A stretch of DNA of 64,000 nt from Amycolatopsis sp. NBRC 101858 (GTDB lineage Bacteria; Actinomycetota; Actinomycetes; Mycobacteriales; Pseudonocardiaceae): contig NZ_BSTD01000001.1 in assembly GCF_030269325.1 (NCBI RefSeq), forward strand, positions 1,814,681 through 1,878,680, written 5' to 3'. The notes beneath the pieces were generated by a model. It had not been told where the DNA came from and searched no databases. It saw nothing but the letters and a program-made list of their open reading frames with translations. A program made the position numbers and the translations under genes. This document shows, piece by piece, positions 9,498 to 19,453 of the stretch. Numbering within the stretch: the first letter of the stretch is position 1; the number at the start of each line of letters is the position of its first letter.

Positions 9498-10478
9498 TCA
9501 TTCCCCTCGGGTGGTGGGTTGGGAGATGACGCAGAGCCTGCCACGGCACCGCCGGGCTTCCAAGTTGCCCGGCAACCAAACACCGCCCTGACCACGCCAC
9601 CGGGCGACGAGGGCATCGACCGCCCGCAGGTGCGCGTCGGTGAGCTCGCGCACACCCGATTGCAGCAGCCACCTGCGGATAACCCGCCGGCGGATGGCCG
9701 CGGGTTCGGCCGTGAGGACGCCGACATCCAGCCCTTCGGAGCCGCCCGCGCGGGTGAAGATCATGTCCGCCATTGTGTCCAGCGCCTCACTGTCCTCACG
9801 CAGCTGCGCGGCCGTGCGGGCGAGTGCGCCGGCGACCCCGCCGTTGAGGACGTCTTCGAGCAGGGGCAGGACTTCGGTCCGCAACCGGACCCGGGTGAAG
9901 CGCGGTTCGGCGTTGTGGGGGTCGTCCCAGGGCTCGACGCCGAGCTCGGCGCAGGCGGACCGGGTGGTCGCGCGCGACACCGCCAGCAGCGGACGGCCCC
10001 ACGGCGGGTCGTGCGGCCGCATCCCGGCGACGCTGCGGGGGCCCGAGCCGCGGCCGAGCCCGAGCAGGACCGTTTCGGCCTGGTCGTCGAGGGTGTGGCC
10101 GAGCAGGACGAGGGCGTGGCCGGCCAGCGCGCCGTAGCGGGCCTTGCGCGCCGCGGCTTCCGGGCCGCCGGAGCCGGTGACGTCGACGCGGCGCACCTCG
10201 GTCTCGTCGGCGCCGAGGGACTTCGCGGCCGCGGCGGCGTCGCGCGCGATCTTCGCCGAGCCTTCCTGCAGGCCGTGGTCGACGACCAGCGCGCGGACGT
10301 GGTGGCCGCGGTGGTGCCCGACGTACGCCGTGGCCTCGGCGAGGGCGAGGGAGTCGGCGCCGCCGGAGACCGCGACGCACAGCTCGGGCGGTGCTTCGAC
10401 CGTCTCCAGGAAGGCGCGGACGGCCCGGCGGACGGCCGCGACCGCCGGCCCGGTCATCCGTGCAGGCGCCGGACCCAC
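9498..10478 (-). CDS. tilS: tRNA(Ile)-lysidine synthase
   Basis: A 326-aa PP-loop ATPase that modifies C34 of the tRNA-Ile2 (CAU anticodon) to lysidine. The loop SGGADSLAL lies at about residues 39-47, and the LGHTLDDQAET motif follows in the middle. It is essential in most bacteria. The start overlaps the 3' end of the zincin gene by about 25 nt. An alternative ATG seven codons downstream is possible. Confidence 0.93.
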   Translation of the reverse strand: MGPAPARMTGPAVAAVRRAVRAFLETVEAPPELCVAVSGGADSLALAEATAYVGHHRGHHVRALVVDHGLQEGSAKIARDAAAAAKSLGADETEVRRVDVTGSGGPEAAARKARYGALAGHALVLLGHTLDDQAETVLLGLGRGSGPRSVAGMRPHDPPWGRPLLAVSRATTRSACAELGVEPWDDPHNAEPRFTRVRLRTEVLPLLEDVLNGGVAGALARTAAQLREDSEALDTMADMIFTRAGGSEGLDVGVLTAEPAAIRRRVIRRWLLQSGVRELTDAHLRAVDALVARWRGQGGVWLPGNLEARRCRGRLCVISQPTTRGE

Positions 10479-11491
10479 GCGGCCGGGTCGGCGATCTCGG
10501 CGCGCGAGGGCAGGGTGTTCGGCGACCGCCAGACGGCGTTGAACCCTTCCATGCCGACGGCGTCCACGACGTGCTTGGTGAACTTCGCGCCTTCTTCGTA
10601 CTGACGGATCTTCGCGTCGACGCCGAGCAGCGCGCGCAGCAGCCGGTCGAAGACGCCACCGCCCTTGCGGCGGGCGGTGAACCGCGCGCGGATCGTGTCG
10701 ACGCTCGGCACGACCCGCGGGCCGACGGCGTCCATGACGAAGTCGGCGTGGCCTTCCAGGAGCGTCGAAAGCGCCAGCAGCCGGTCGAAGACCGCGCGCT
10801 CCTTCGGCGACTGGAGCAGCTCGGCGAGATTCAGCTTCGGTCCCTGCTTGATCGCCTCGGGCAGCCGGCCGACCAGGTCGGCGAGGCTGTCGCTACCGCC
10901 GCCGGCGAGCCCGGAGACGAGCCGCTCGACCTCGTCGGCGAAGTAGTCGCGCAGCCAGGTGACCGCGGTGAACTGGAGCCGGTGGGTGCATTCGTGCAGG
11001 CAGACCCAGAGCCGGAAGTCGTGGCCCGGCACGTCCATCGCGCGTTCGGCGGCGACGACGTTGGGCGCGACCAGCAGCAGCCTGCCTTCCCGGTCGGGGC
11101 CGCCGAAGGGGTCGTACTGGCCGAGCACGCGGCTGGCCAGGAAGGCGAGCACCAGCCCGGTCTGGACGCCGGCGCCACCGGCCAGGATCGGCCCGAACGG
11201 CCCGCCCTGCTGCGGCAGCGCCCGCCCGGTGAGCGCGTCGAGCCCGGCCGCGGCCGAGCGCACCCAGCCGGGGCGGTCGACGACCTCGCCGGGCAGCAGC
11301 GGCAGGTCGAGACCCAGGTTCGTCAGCTGCCGGACGTGCCCTTCGGCCTCCATGGTCAGCTCACGCAGGTCGGTGACGGCCGCCTCGGCCTCTTCGCGCG
11401 GAACCTGCGGGCCGCCGCGCACGAGCAGCGCGCCCGTCTGCGCGGCGAGCGCCCAGTCGACCATGGGCCGGGTCTCGGTTTCCTGACTCAC
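10454..11491 (-). CDS. Zincin-like metalloprotease, actinobacterial family
   Basis: A protein of about 345 aa with the zinc motif HECTH in VCLHECTHRLQF, near the middle. This matches the actinobacterial zincin family long annotated as a putative hydrolase or as coenzyme F420 biosynthesis-associated, typically next to tilS. The physiological substrate is unknown and no signal peptide is visible. The start is GTG 11491 (with GGAAGG directly upstream) or ATG 11464, which begins MVDWALAAQTG. The data do not decide between them. Confidence 0.8.
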   Translation of the reverse strand: MSQETETRPMVDWALAAQTGALLVRGGPQVPREEAEAAVTDLRELTMEAEGHVRQLTNLGLDLPLLPGEVVDRPGWVRSAAAGLDALTGRALPQQGGPFGPILAGGAGVQTGLVLAFLASRVLGQYDPFGGPDREGRLLLVAPNVVAAERAMDVPGHDFRLWVCLHECTHRLQFTAVTWLRDYFADEVERLVSGLAGGGSDSLADLVGRLPEAIKQGPKLNLAELLQSPKERAVFDRLLALSTLLEGHADFVMDAVGPRVVPSVDTIRARFTARRKGGGVFDRLLRALLGVDAKIRQYEEGAKFTKHVVDAVGMEGFNAVWRSPNTLPSRAEIADPAAWVRRLHG

Positions 11492-11736
11492 CCTTCCGAC
11501 GCTACCCGGCCCGGACGGGTTTCCGGCCACGATCTTCGTACGGTTCGGTGTCCGAGGAGTGCACCGCTTCGAGCACCCGCACTGATCGGCGGGGACCTGC
11601 CGCGCGCTTCGGCCCCCAACCCGGCGTCCCGGCCACGCCCCGGCTTCCGCCGGCTCGCCGCAAAGGCGCCGTCCGCGATCCGCACCACGGCGCCGCGCGA
11701 GTCGCGGACCTCAGCGTCGTCGCGCGGTGTCCCCGG

Positions 11737-14076
11737 CTACGAGCACCCGCACTTGCGCAGGCTCGTGGCGAGCGCGTCGATCGCGTCGCGGCCCGGCTGC
11801 TGGTCGGAGCCGTTGGACATGAACGCGAACACCAGCACCCGGCCGTCCTGGTCGAGGACCAGGCCGGCGAGCGTGTTGACGCCGGTGAGCGTGCCCGTCT
11901 TGGCCCGCACCCAGCCGCGGCCGGCCTGGGACTGCGGGGTCTCGAAGCGCTTGTCCGCCAGCGTGCCGGACCCGCCCGCCACCGGGAGGCCGGCCAGCAT
12001 CGCGCGCAGCTTCGCCGTGTTCGGGTTCTTGCCCTCCGGCGCCGCCGCGGCCGCCATCAGCTGGGTCAGCAGCTTCGCCGGGATCTTGTTCTCCCCCGAG
12101 ATGCCGCTGCCGTCGGACAGCTTGACGCCCGAGACGTCGAAGCCGTGGTCCTTGAGCACCTTGATCGTCGCCGTGGCGCCGCCCGCGAAGGTCGCCTCCT
12201 GGCCGGTGGCCAGCGCCACCTGCCGGGCGAGGGCCTCGGCGAGGACGTCGTCGGACAGCTCCATCGTGTCGGAGACCAGCTCGGTCAGCGGCGCCGACTT
12301 GACCTCGGCGAGGACCTTCGCGTCCTTCGGCGCGGCCGCCTGGCCGCCGGGCGAGGCGCTGAGCTTCGACGCGATCGTCGACGCCAGCGCGCTGCCCGCG
12401 TTGGGCACGCGCATGGAGTTGTTGTTCTTCGGGTCCTGGCGCCCGGCGTCGGCCATCACCGACCCGATCTGCGTGGCGAACGTCGAAGGCGCGTCGCCCG
12501 CGGCCCAGCCCGGCGCCGTCGTCGCGCCCTTGAAGAGGCTCAGGTCGACCTGCACCTTCTTGACGTTCGGGTTGGCCTTCTTCACCTGCGCGACGAGGTC
12601 GTCGACGTGCGCGGCACCCGGGTACAGCGGTGACTCGGTGCCCAGCGGCAGCGCGGTGAGGGTGACGTCGCCGCCGCCGACCAGGATCACCGTGCCCGGG
12701 TCGGCGCCCTGGACGATCTTCGTCGACAGCCGCGTGTTCGGGTCCAGCGCGAGCAGCGCGGCCGCGCTGGTCAGCACCTTCGTCGTCGACGCGGGGGTCA
12801 CCGCCGTCGCCGCGCTGTGGTCCCAGAGCGTGGTGCCGCTGACCGGGTCGACGACGCTGCCGTTGAGCTGGCCGAGCGCGCTGTTGCCGGCGGGCCCGCT
12901 CAGCACGGACTTGACGCCGTTCGCGGTCGGCGCCTGCCCGGCGGTGTCCGGCCCCTGCAGCTGGCGCGTGGCGGCGGCCGGGTCCGGGCTGTCGCCCTTC
13001 GGCGCGTTCGGCGCCCAGGGCAGGCCGAGGCGGTTCGACACCTTCGGCATCGCGGCGGCGATCCCGCCACCGGCCAGCAGCAGCAGGACGACCGCGACGA
13101 GCGCGATGATCTTGCCCTTGCGCTTCTTCTTCGGCGGCTCCTCGGCGGCCGCCGGCGCCGGCTCGGCCGGCGGCTCCACGGGCGGCTCGTTCCGCGGTTG
13201 CGGCTGCTGCTGGAAGGCCCCGGGGAACTGGGTGGGCCGCTCGATCCCGACGGTCGCCTCGGCGTCGAACCGCTGCCCGTCCGGCTCGATCCGCATCGGC
13301 CGGGCCAGCGACCCGGCGGACGCCGGCGGGACGACCCCGCGCGGCGGCTCCGGCGGCAGCGCGGGACGGCGGTCGTCCGGCACGTCGAGGCGCTGGGCCC
13401 AGGGCTGCTGCGGCGGCTCCGAGCGCTTCAGCTGCTCTTCGCGGCGCTGCTGCTCCTCACGCCACAGCTGCAGCTCCTCCCGCCACGGCTGCGCTTCGGA
13501 CTTGTCGGACTGCGGCTCGTCGTGCCGATCCGGCTGCTCACCGGGCCAGACGTTGCGCTCCACGGGCACCCACGGCGCCTTCGGGGGCTGCGGCGGCGCC
13601 ATCTGCTGGGTGCTCTGGGCGTCGCTCTTCGGCTCGGCGGGCTTCTCCTCGGGCGGCTTCGCCTCGATGTACTGGGTGCTTTCCGCCGCCGGTTCCTCGA
13701 GCTTCTGCTTCACCTCGATGTACTGGGTGGACTCCGCGACCGGAGCGGGCTCGGGTTCGGGCTCGGCCGGCGGCTGCTCCGGCTTCGGTTCCGGCTTGCG
13801 CGAGCCGAGCCGGTCGGCCAGGTCCTGCTTGGCCGGCGTCGGCGGGGGCGGCGGCTCCTCGGCGGGCGCGTTCAGCCCCGGGATCGGCTCGGGCTCGACG
13901 TTCGGCGCGAACCACGACCCCTTCGGCGCCTCACTGCCTGTGACCTTGGGCACGCCGGGCTCCTCCGAAGCGCTCGCCGGAGGGTCGGGCAGCGCCATCG
14001 GCGTGGTCTTCCGCGCGCCGGACGACGAGCGGTCTTCGTCCGACGAAGGCCACATCGGCTGGTCGTTTTCCGGCAC
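11737..14076 (-). CDS. dacB: D-alanyl-D-alanine carboxypeptidase/endopeptidase (PBP4 type)
   Basis: A 779-aa penicillin-binding protein acting on peptidoglycan stem peptides. Residues 1-330 are a Pro/Glu/Gln-rich cytoplasmic tail with repeated STQYIE segments (likely disordered). One TM segment (IIALVAVVLLLLAGGG) follows, then an S13 peptidase domain with PASTTKVLTSAA (SxxK), SDGSGIS (SxN region) and RAKTGTL (KTG). The GTG start at 14076 has AAGGAG 6 nt upstream. Threonines in the repeats could be Ser/Thr-kinase targets, but that is inference. Confidence 0.92.
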   Translation of the reverse strand: MPENDQPMWPSSDEDRSSSGARKTTPMALPDPPASASEEPGVPKVTGSEAPKGSWFAPNVEPEPIPGLNAPAEEPPPPPTPAKQDLADRLGSRKPEPKPEQPPAEPEPEPAPVAESTQYIEVKQKLEEPAAESTQYIEAKPPEEKPAEPKSDAQSTQQMAPPQPPKAPWVPVERNVWPGEQPDRHDEPQSDKSEAQPWREELQLWREEQQRREEQLKRSEPPQQPWAQRLDVPDDRRPALPPEPPRGVVPPASAGSLARPMRIEPDGQRFDAEATVGIERPTQFPGAFQQQPQPRNEPPVEPPAEPAPAAAEEPPKKKRKGKIIALVAVVLLLLAGGGIAAAMPKVSNRLGLPWAPNAPKGDSPDPAAATRQLQGPDTAGQAPTANGVKSVLSGPAGNSALGQLNGSVVDPVSGTTLWDHSAATAVTPASTTKVLTSAAALLALDPNTRLSTKIVQGADPGTVILVGGGDVTLTALPLGTESPLYPGAAHVDDLVAQVKKANPNVKKVQVDLSLFKGATTAPGWAAGDAPSTFATQIGSVMADAGRQDPKNNNSMRVPNAGSALASTIASKLSASPGGQAAAPKDAKVLAEVKSAPLTELVSDTMELSDDVLAEALARQVALATGQEATFAGGATATIKVLKDHGFDVSGVKLSDGSGISGENKIPAKLLTQLMAAAAAPEGKNPNTAKLRAMLAGLPVAGGSGTLADKRFETPQSQAGRGWVRAKTGTLTGVNTLAGLVLDQDGRVLVFAFMSNGSDQQPGRDAIDALATSLRKCGCS

Positions 14077-14253
14077 CCACCACTCCTTCTCACCTGCCCC
14101 GGAAGGGGCCAAGCTCACATGCCGCGAGGCCGACATCGATGCGACCGCGAGACAGGGCGTAGTCCACACTAGGAGACGTCAAGACAGTCATTAAGGTTGC
14201 CGCCCGCGACGCGTGGGCACGCCGGATCCGTCAAAAGAAGCAGTGAGGACGCC

Positions 14254-14772
14254 GTGGAGTTCGACGTCACGATCGAAATCCCCAAAGGGGAGCGCAACAA
14301 GTACGAGGTCGACCACAAGACCGGTCGCATCAAGCTGGACCGGACCCTGTTCACGGCCACCCAGTACCCGGCCGACTACGGCTTCATCGACGACACCCTC
14401 GGCCAGGACGGCGACCCCCTGGACGTGATGGTGCTCGTGCAGGAGCCCACCTTCCCGGGCTGCCTGATCCGCTGCCGCGCGATCGGCATGTTCCGGATGA
14501 CCGACGAGAAGGGCCCGGACGACAAGGTCATCGCCGTTCCGTCGAACGACCCGCGCCTCGAGCACCTGCGCGACATCCACCACATGAACGAGTTCCACCG
14601 CCTGGAGATCCAGCACTTCTTCGAGGTCTACAAGGACCTCGAGCCGGGCAAGAGCGTCGAAGGCTCGACCTGGGTCGGCCGCACCGAGGCCGAGGCGGAG
14701 ATCGCCCGGTCGTACGAGCGCGAGACCGACCGGCTGGCCAAGGAAGCGGCCAACGGCGGCGCCGCCCACTGA
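14254..14772 (+). CDS. ppa: Inorganic pyrophosphatase
   Basis: A 172-aa soluble family I pyrophosphatase that pulls biosynthetic reactions by hydrolysing PPi. It shows [14 protein letters not shown] at the N-terminus and the Mg-binding [10 protein letters not shown] motif, with the HHMNEF segment of actinobacterial enzymes. The start is GTG 14254, with GAGGA upstream. It is divergent from dacB. The window also carries the membrane pyrophosphatase hppA at 55262. Confidence 0.95.
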   Translation: MEFDVTIEIPKGERNKYEVDHKTGRIKLDRTLFTATQYPADYGFIDDTLGQDGDPLDVMVLVQEPTFPGCLIRCRAIGMFRMTDEKGPDDKVIAVPSNDPRLEHLRDIHHMNEFHRLEIQHFFEVYKDLEPGKSVEGSTWVGRTEAEAEIARSYERETDRLAKEAANGGAAH

Positions 14773-14783
14773 CGCCCACCCGA

Positions 14784-14813
14784 AAGAGGCCCCTCGTTCC
14801 CGAGGGGCCTCTT
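14784..14813. terminator. Bidirectional terminator between ppa and the MFS gene
   Basis: AAGAGGCCCCTCG and CGAGGGGCCTCTT form a 13-bp stem with a 4-nt loop. The A-run before and T-run after make it usable from both sides by the convergent genes. Confidence 0.85.
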
Positions 14814-14827
14814 CGTCGTTCAGCGGG

Positions 14828-16477
14828 TCAGTGGGCCAGGGCGAGGGCCGGGGCTTCCTCGGCCTCCGCGCGCTGCTCCATCGCCGACTTGTCCGAGAGC
14901 GGCTTCTCCTTGAGGAACCACACCAGGGCGAACCCGACGGTCAGCACGATCCCGCCGACCAGGAACACCGTGCTCATCGACTCGGCGAAGCCCTGCAGGA
15001 TCGGCCGGGCCAGCGTCGGGTCGAGCGTGGACAGGAACGACGTGTCGTTGACGTCCAGGCCGCTCTTCATCTGCTGCGCGAACTCCGGGTGCTGGGCCAG
15101 CGCCGACACGTAGGCCGGCGTAGTCATCGCCGAGCGGATGGCGTTCGCGATCCGGTCGCCGACCGTGCCGAACAGGATCGACAGGAACACCGCGGTGCCC
15201 GCCGTGCCGCCGATCTGCCGGAAGAACGTCGCCGCCGAGGTGGCGACGCCGATGTCCTGCGGGCGGACGTCGTTGGTCGCGGCCAGCACCAGCGTCTGCA
15301 TCGAGGCGCCGAGGCCGAGGCCGATCACGAAGGCGATCACCATGACCAGGCTCAGCGAGGTGTCGACGGTGATCGTCGACAGCGCGAACAGCGCCGCCGC
15401 CATCAGGCCGATCCCGGCCACCGCGAACATCTTGTAGCGCCCGGTCTTCGAGATCAGCCGGCCACTGGTCAGGCTGGCGACCATGATGCCCAGCGTCAGC
15501 GGGAGCATCTGCAGGCCGGCCTGGGTCGGCGTCGCGCCCTTGACGATCTGCAGGTACAGCGGCAGCGACATCATCGCGCCGAACATCCCGGCGCCCTGCA
15601 CGACGGTGACCAGCGTGGCCATCCGGAACACGGGGCGCTTGAACAGGCGCAGCGGCAGCAGGGCGGCGTCGCCCATCCGGCGTTCGATCCAGACGAACGC
15701 GGCCACACCCAGCCCGCCGACGACGTACATGGCGATCGAGGCGGCGGAGCCCCAGCCCCACTCACGGCCCTGCTCGGCGACGATCAGCAGCGGCACCAGC
15801 CCGGTGGCCAGCGCGACGGCACCCCAGTAGTCGACCTTCTGGTTCACGCGGGTGTGCGGGAGGTTCAGCACCTTGGTGACGACGACCAGCGCGGCGAGCG
15901 CGATCGGGACGTTGACCAGGAAGACCCAGCGCCAGCCGGTGATGCCCGCGAAGGTGTCGATGCCGGCGAAGAACCCGCCGACAACGGGGCCGGCGACGCT
16001 CGAGATGCCGAACACGGCCATGAAGTAACCCTGGTACTTGCTGCGCTCACGCGGCGCGGTGATGTCGGTGATGATCGCCAGCGCGAGCGACATCAGGCCA
16101 CCGGCGCCGAGGCCCTGGAACGCGCGGAACGCGGCCAGCTCGTACATCGACGTGGCCATGCCGCTGGCCAGCGAGCCGACCAGGAACAGCGAGATCGCCG
16201 TCAGGTACATGGGCTTGCGGCCGTAGAGGTCGGACAGCTTGCCGTACAGCGGCGTCGAGAGCGTCGCGGTGATGAGGTACGCCGTGGTGGCCCAGGCCTG
16301 CAAGGACAGGCCGTGGAGTTCGTCGGCGATGGTGCGCATCGACGACGACACGATGGTCTGGTCGAGCGCGGCGAGGAACATGCCGAGCATCAGCCCGGAC
16401 AGGACGGTCAGGATCTGGCGGTGGGACAGTTTGCCGTTCGTAGCGGCTGCTCCTTCCGCCGTGGTGGTGTCGCTCAT
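14828..16477 (-). CDS. DHA2 (14-TM) MFS drug efflux transporter
   Basis: A 549-aa EmrB/QacA-type proton antiporter with about 14 predicted membrane segments. It has the DHA2 motif LDQTIVSSSMRTI in TM1, the loop motif YGKLSDLYGRKP between TM2 and TM3, and motif C GISSVAGPVVGG. The start is ATG 16477, with AAGGGAG upstream. No adjacent regulator is present, but two inverted repeats cover the promoter region at 16505-16543. The substrate cannot be predicted. Confidence 0.9.
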   Translation of the reverse strand: MSDTTTAEGAAATNGKLSHRQILTVLSGLMLGMFLAALDQTIVSSSMRTIADELHGLSLQAWATTAYLITATLSTPLYGKLSDLYGRKPMYLTAISLFLVGSLASGMATSMYELAAFRAFQGLGAGGLMSLALAIITDITAPRERSKYQGYFMAVFGISSVAGPVVGGFFAGIDTFAGITGWRWVFLVNVPIALAALVVVTKVLNLPHTRVNQKVDYWGAVALATGLVPLLIVAEQGREWGWGSAASIAMYVVGGLGVAAFVWIERRMGDAALLPLRLFKRPVFRMATLVTVVQGAGMFGAMMSLPLYLQIVKGATPTQAGLQMLPLTLGIMVASLTSGRLISKTGRYKMFAVAGIGLMAAALFALSTITVDTSLSLVMVIAFVIGLGLGASMQTLVLAATNDVRPQDIGVATSAATFFRQIGGTAGTAVFLSILFGTVGDRIANAIRSAMTTPAYVSALAQHPEFAQQMKSGLDVNDTSFLSTLDPTLARPILQGFAESMSTVFLVGGIVLTVGFALVWFLKEKPLSDKSAMEQRAEAEEAPALALAH

Positions 16478-16504
16478 GGTGGTCTCCCTTGGTAAGCCTT
16501 CGCC

Positions 16505-16543
16505 GTAGTTGCTTGTACCTCTCAACTACTTGCCTCGACCAAG
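16505..16543. promoter_or_regulatory. Two overlapping inverted repeats upstream of the MFS gene
   Basis: GTAGTTG (16505-16511) and CAACTAC (16523-16529) form a perfect 7-bp dyad. ACTTG (16527-16531) and CAAGT (16539-16543) form a second. The region is clearly more AT-rich than its surroundings and sits 28 nt or more upstream of the MFS start. This is how TetR- or MarR-type operators of efflux genes look; the regulator is not in the window next to it. Confidence 0.5.
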
Positions 16544-16610
16544 TATTCCTCGGAAGCTTGCATGGTGCAATCAACTTTTCTGTGAGCCGCGTCTCCCCGG
16601 CGCCGGACAC

Positions 16611-16649
16611 GCCGAAGGCCACCTCCGAGCTGCGGAAGTGGCCTTCGGC
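16611..16649 (-). terminator. glyA terminator
   Basis: GCCGAAGGCCAC (16611-16622) pairs with GTGGCCTTCGGC (16638-16649), a 12-bp stem 10 nt after the glyA stop. Confidence 0.7.
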
Positions 16650-16658
16650 GAACGACGG

Positions 16659-17927
<1,269 letters not shown>

Positions 17928-17950
17928 GGCGTACTCCGGCTCTGGAGTGG

Positions 17951-18028
17951 CCTTCACCCAGGCGCGCGGTGCCGGCCTCGTCGTCGCTTCCCGGTGGTGC
18001 TCCACCTCGATGGCGCCAGTCGCTGCTG
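17951..18028 (-). ncRNA. ZTP (pfl-type) riboswitch controlling glyA
   Basis: On the minus strand the leader contains GCGACTGGCG, then GTGGAGCACCACCGGGAAGCG, split by the expected hairpin, and finally CGCGCCTGGGTG. These are the conserved blocks of the pfl motif: CUGGCG pairing with the CGCCUGGG box (pseudoknot half) and the CCACCGGGGAGCG hairpin. ZTP riboswitches sense ZMP/ZTP, which accumulate when 10-formyl-THF is low, and glyA is a known target. The last block ends 23 nt before the ATG, leaving room for control of translation initiation. Confidence 0.87.
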
Positions 18029-18039
18029 CGGGCAAGAGC

Positions 18040-18465
18040 CTAGTCCACCGCGCTCGGGGCCCGGCGGTGCTCGGCGCACCACTTGCGCGTGCAGCCCGAC
18101 GTCCGGTCGCAGAACGGTCGGGCGCAGGTCGCGCAGCGCTTCACCCGCCGCCAGCCGCCGACCGTGACGAGCTCCGCGAGTCCTGCGGCGCCCGCAGCCA
18201 GCTCACTCTCGCCCATCAGCGCTGTCACGTAGACGATCCGCCAGGCCGCACCCGTGTCGACGAGCCGCGGCCGCGCCCCGGCCTCCGCCAGCACGGCGTT
18301 GAGGCGGCGCGCGGCCGCGTGTTCGTCGGGGAGCTGCGCGGCGATCCCGCACAGCTCCGGGTTTCCTTTGCGCAGCAACCGTTCCGCGACCCCGAGTTCG
18401 GGGTCGAGCGCGTGGAACGGCGGCACGACCGCGTGCTTGCGCACGTCAGTCGACGACCACGACAC
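18040..18465 (-). CDS. CGNR-type zinc-finger protein
   Basis: A protein of about 141 aa. The C-terminus has a four-cysteine finger ([20 protein letters not shown]) of the CGNR family, which is found in actinobacterial regulators usually fused to an ABATE domain. The N-terminal part is short and I see no ABATE signature. It overlaps the 3' end of the L11 paralog by 20 nt if GTG 18465 is used; GTG 18444, directly after the L11 stop, is the alternative. It is probably cotranscribed with the L11 gene. Role unknown, DNA or RNA binding likely. Confidence 0.7.
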   Translation of the reverse strand: MSWSSTDVRKHAVVPPFHALDPELGVAERLLRKGNPELCGIAAQLPDEHAAARRLNAVLAEAGARPRLVDTGAAWRIVYVTALMGESELAAGAAGLAELVTVGGWRRVKRCATCARPFCDRTSGCTRKWCAEHRRAPSAVD

Positions 18466-18868
18466 CCATGGACCGGGCCGTGCCCGCGATCGTGCGCATC
18501 GCCATCTCGACGTCGGAGGTGTTGAGGTCCGGCAGCTTCCGCTCGGCGATCCCGCGCAGCTGGTCCTTTGTGATCTTCCCCGCGATCTCGTGCCCGGGCC
18601 GCGCAGAACCCTTGTCCCCCAACGCCTTCTTGATGAGGAACGACGTCGGCGGCGTCTTGAGCCGCAGCGCGAACGAGCGGTCCTCGAACACCGAAACGAC
18701 CACCGGCACGATGTCGCCGCGCTGGCCCGCCGTCGCCGCGTCGTAGGCCTTCTTGATCTCGACGAGGTTGACCCCGGTCTGCCCCAGCATCTTGCCGAGG
18801 TCGACGACCGGGGCGTTGCCCGCGGACAGTTCCAGGGTGACCTGGTGGGTGAGTTTCTTCGGAGCCAT
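18446..18868 (-). CDS. Divergent ribosomal protein L11 paralog
   Basis: A 140-aa full-length L11 homolog: the C-terminal RNA-binding domain motifs DRSFALRLKTPP, KITKDQLRGIAE and [10 protein letters not shown] are clear. The N-terminal linker is altered. The usual PPVGPALGQ is replaced by VDLGKMLGQ, so prolines equivalent to E. coli P22, P23 and P26 become Val, Asp and Lys. It is not in an rplK-rplA operon with secE/nusG, so it is an extra copy. The ATG at 18868 lies 6 nt after a -10 box, suggesting a leaderless transcript from a MerR-type promoter. Confidence 0.9.
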   Translation of the reverse strand: MAPKKLTHQVTLELSAGNAPVVDLGKMLGQTGVNLVEIKKAYDAATAGQRGDIVPVVVSVFEDRSFALRLKTPPTSFLIKKALGDKGSARPGHEIAGKITKDQLRGIAERKLPDLNTSDVEMAMRTIAGTARSMGVVVVD

Positions 18869-18874
18869 GCCCCG

Positions 18875-18905
18875 AAGCTAGAGTCTCCAGCTACTGGAGG
18901 GTCAA
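18875..18905 (-). promoter_or_regulatory. MerR-type promoter with 19-bp spacer
   Basis: On the minus strand: -35 TTGACC (18905-18900), a spacer of exactly 19 nt, and -10 TAGCTT (18880-18875). Within the spacer is the dyad CTCCAG-TAG-CTGGAG (18885-18899). An overlong 19-bp spacer holding a dyad is the hallmark of promoters activated by MerR-family regulators. The -10 ends 6 nt before the L11-paralog ATG. Confidence 0.72.
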
Positions 18906-18972
18906 TCTCGAGCTTCGAAGTAACGACCGCTGCCGTGTCCTCGACTTCCTTCGAACACCAGAAGGAATCCTC

Positions 18973-19425
18973 ATGGCGACGTCAGCGCTGGTCATCAGCA
19001 TCATCTCGGCCCTCACCGCACTCGCGGCGCTTTGGTCGACCTCCGCGTGGCGGCGTCAGTCCCACCGAGCCGCGGTCTCCGCCTTCCGCATGCTGGTGAA
19101 GCGCAAGCAAGTCTTCGTCGCCGACGTCTCCGACTGGTGGGTGAACGGCATCCACACGAGCGTCTACGAGTTGCGCGATCAGCTCGTGAACGCGATGAGC
19201 ACGTTGCCGTGGCAGTCGATGTCGACCGCGGAAGACATGGTCGACGACTGCACCCGTTTCCTCACGAGTCTCAGACCCTGGTTAGACGTCGAGCAAGCTC
19301 CGGAAGACGTCCTCGCCCTGCACCGCACATGGGTGACTCGGATGTCGGCCCACTTGGCGACGCTCGATCGCCAGGCCAAGCCACGACTTCACAGCCGCAA
19401 GCCGACGCGCGCCGAAGCATCGTGA
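18973..19425 (+). CDS. Small membrane-anchored hypothetical protein
   Basis: 150 aa, start ATG 18973 with GAAGGA 8 nt upstream. One N-terminal membrane segment (about residues 5-22) is followed by a basic stretch and a soluble helical domain rich in Trp (DVSDWWVNGIH). No family recognised. It is divergent from the L11 paralog and convergent with the carbonic anhydrase-like gene. Its sequence is somewhat less GC-rich than its neighbours. Confidence 0.65.
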   Translation: MATSALVISIISALTALAALWSTSAWRRQSHRAAVSAFRMLVKRKQVFVADVSDWWVNGIHTSVYELRDQLVNAMSTLPWQSMSTAEDMVDDCTRFLTSLRPWLDVEQAPEDVLALHRTWVTRMSAHLATLDRQAKPRLHSRKPTRAEAS

Positions 19426-19444
19426 AGACTCACGACGCTTCGGC
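19411..19444. terminator. Bidirectional hairpin terminator
   Basis: GCCGAAGCATCGTGA and TCACGACGCTTCGGC form a 15-bp stem with one mismatch. It overlaps the last codons of the plus-strand gene and serves both convergent genes. Confidence 0.65.
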
Positions 19445-19453
19445 GGTTCCAGC

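Noticed and set aside
10391..14194. A 1267-codon plus-strand open frame opposite tilS, the zincin and dacB
   Set aside because: It is low-complexity and Ser/Arg/Pro-rich, it spans three well-supported minus-strand genes, and is explained by high third-position GC of those genes.
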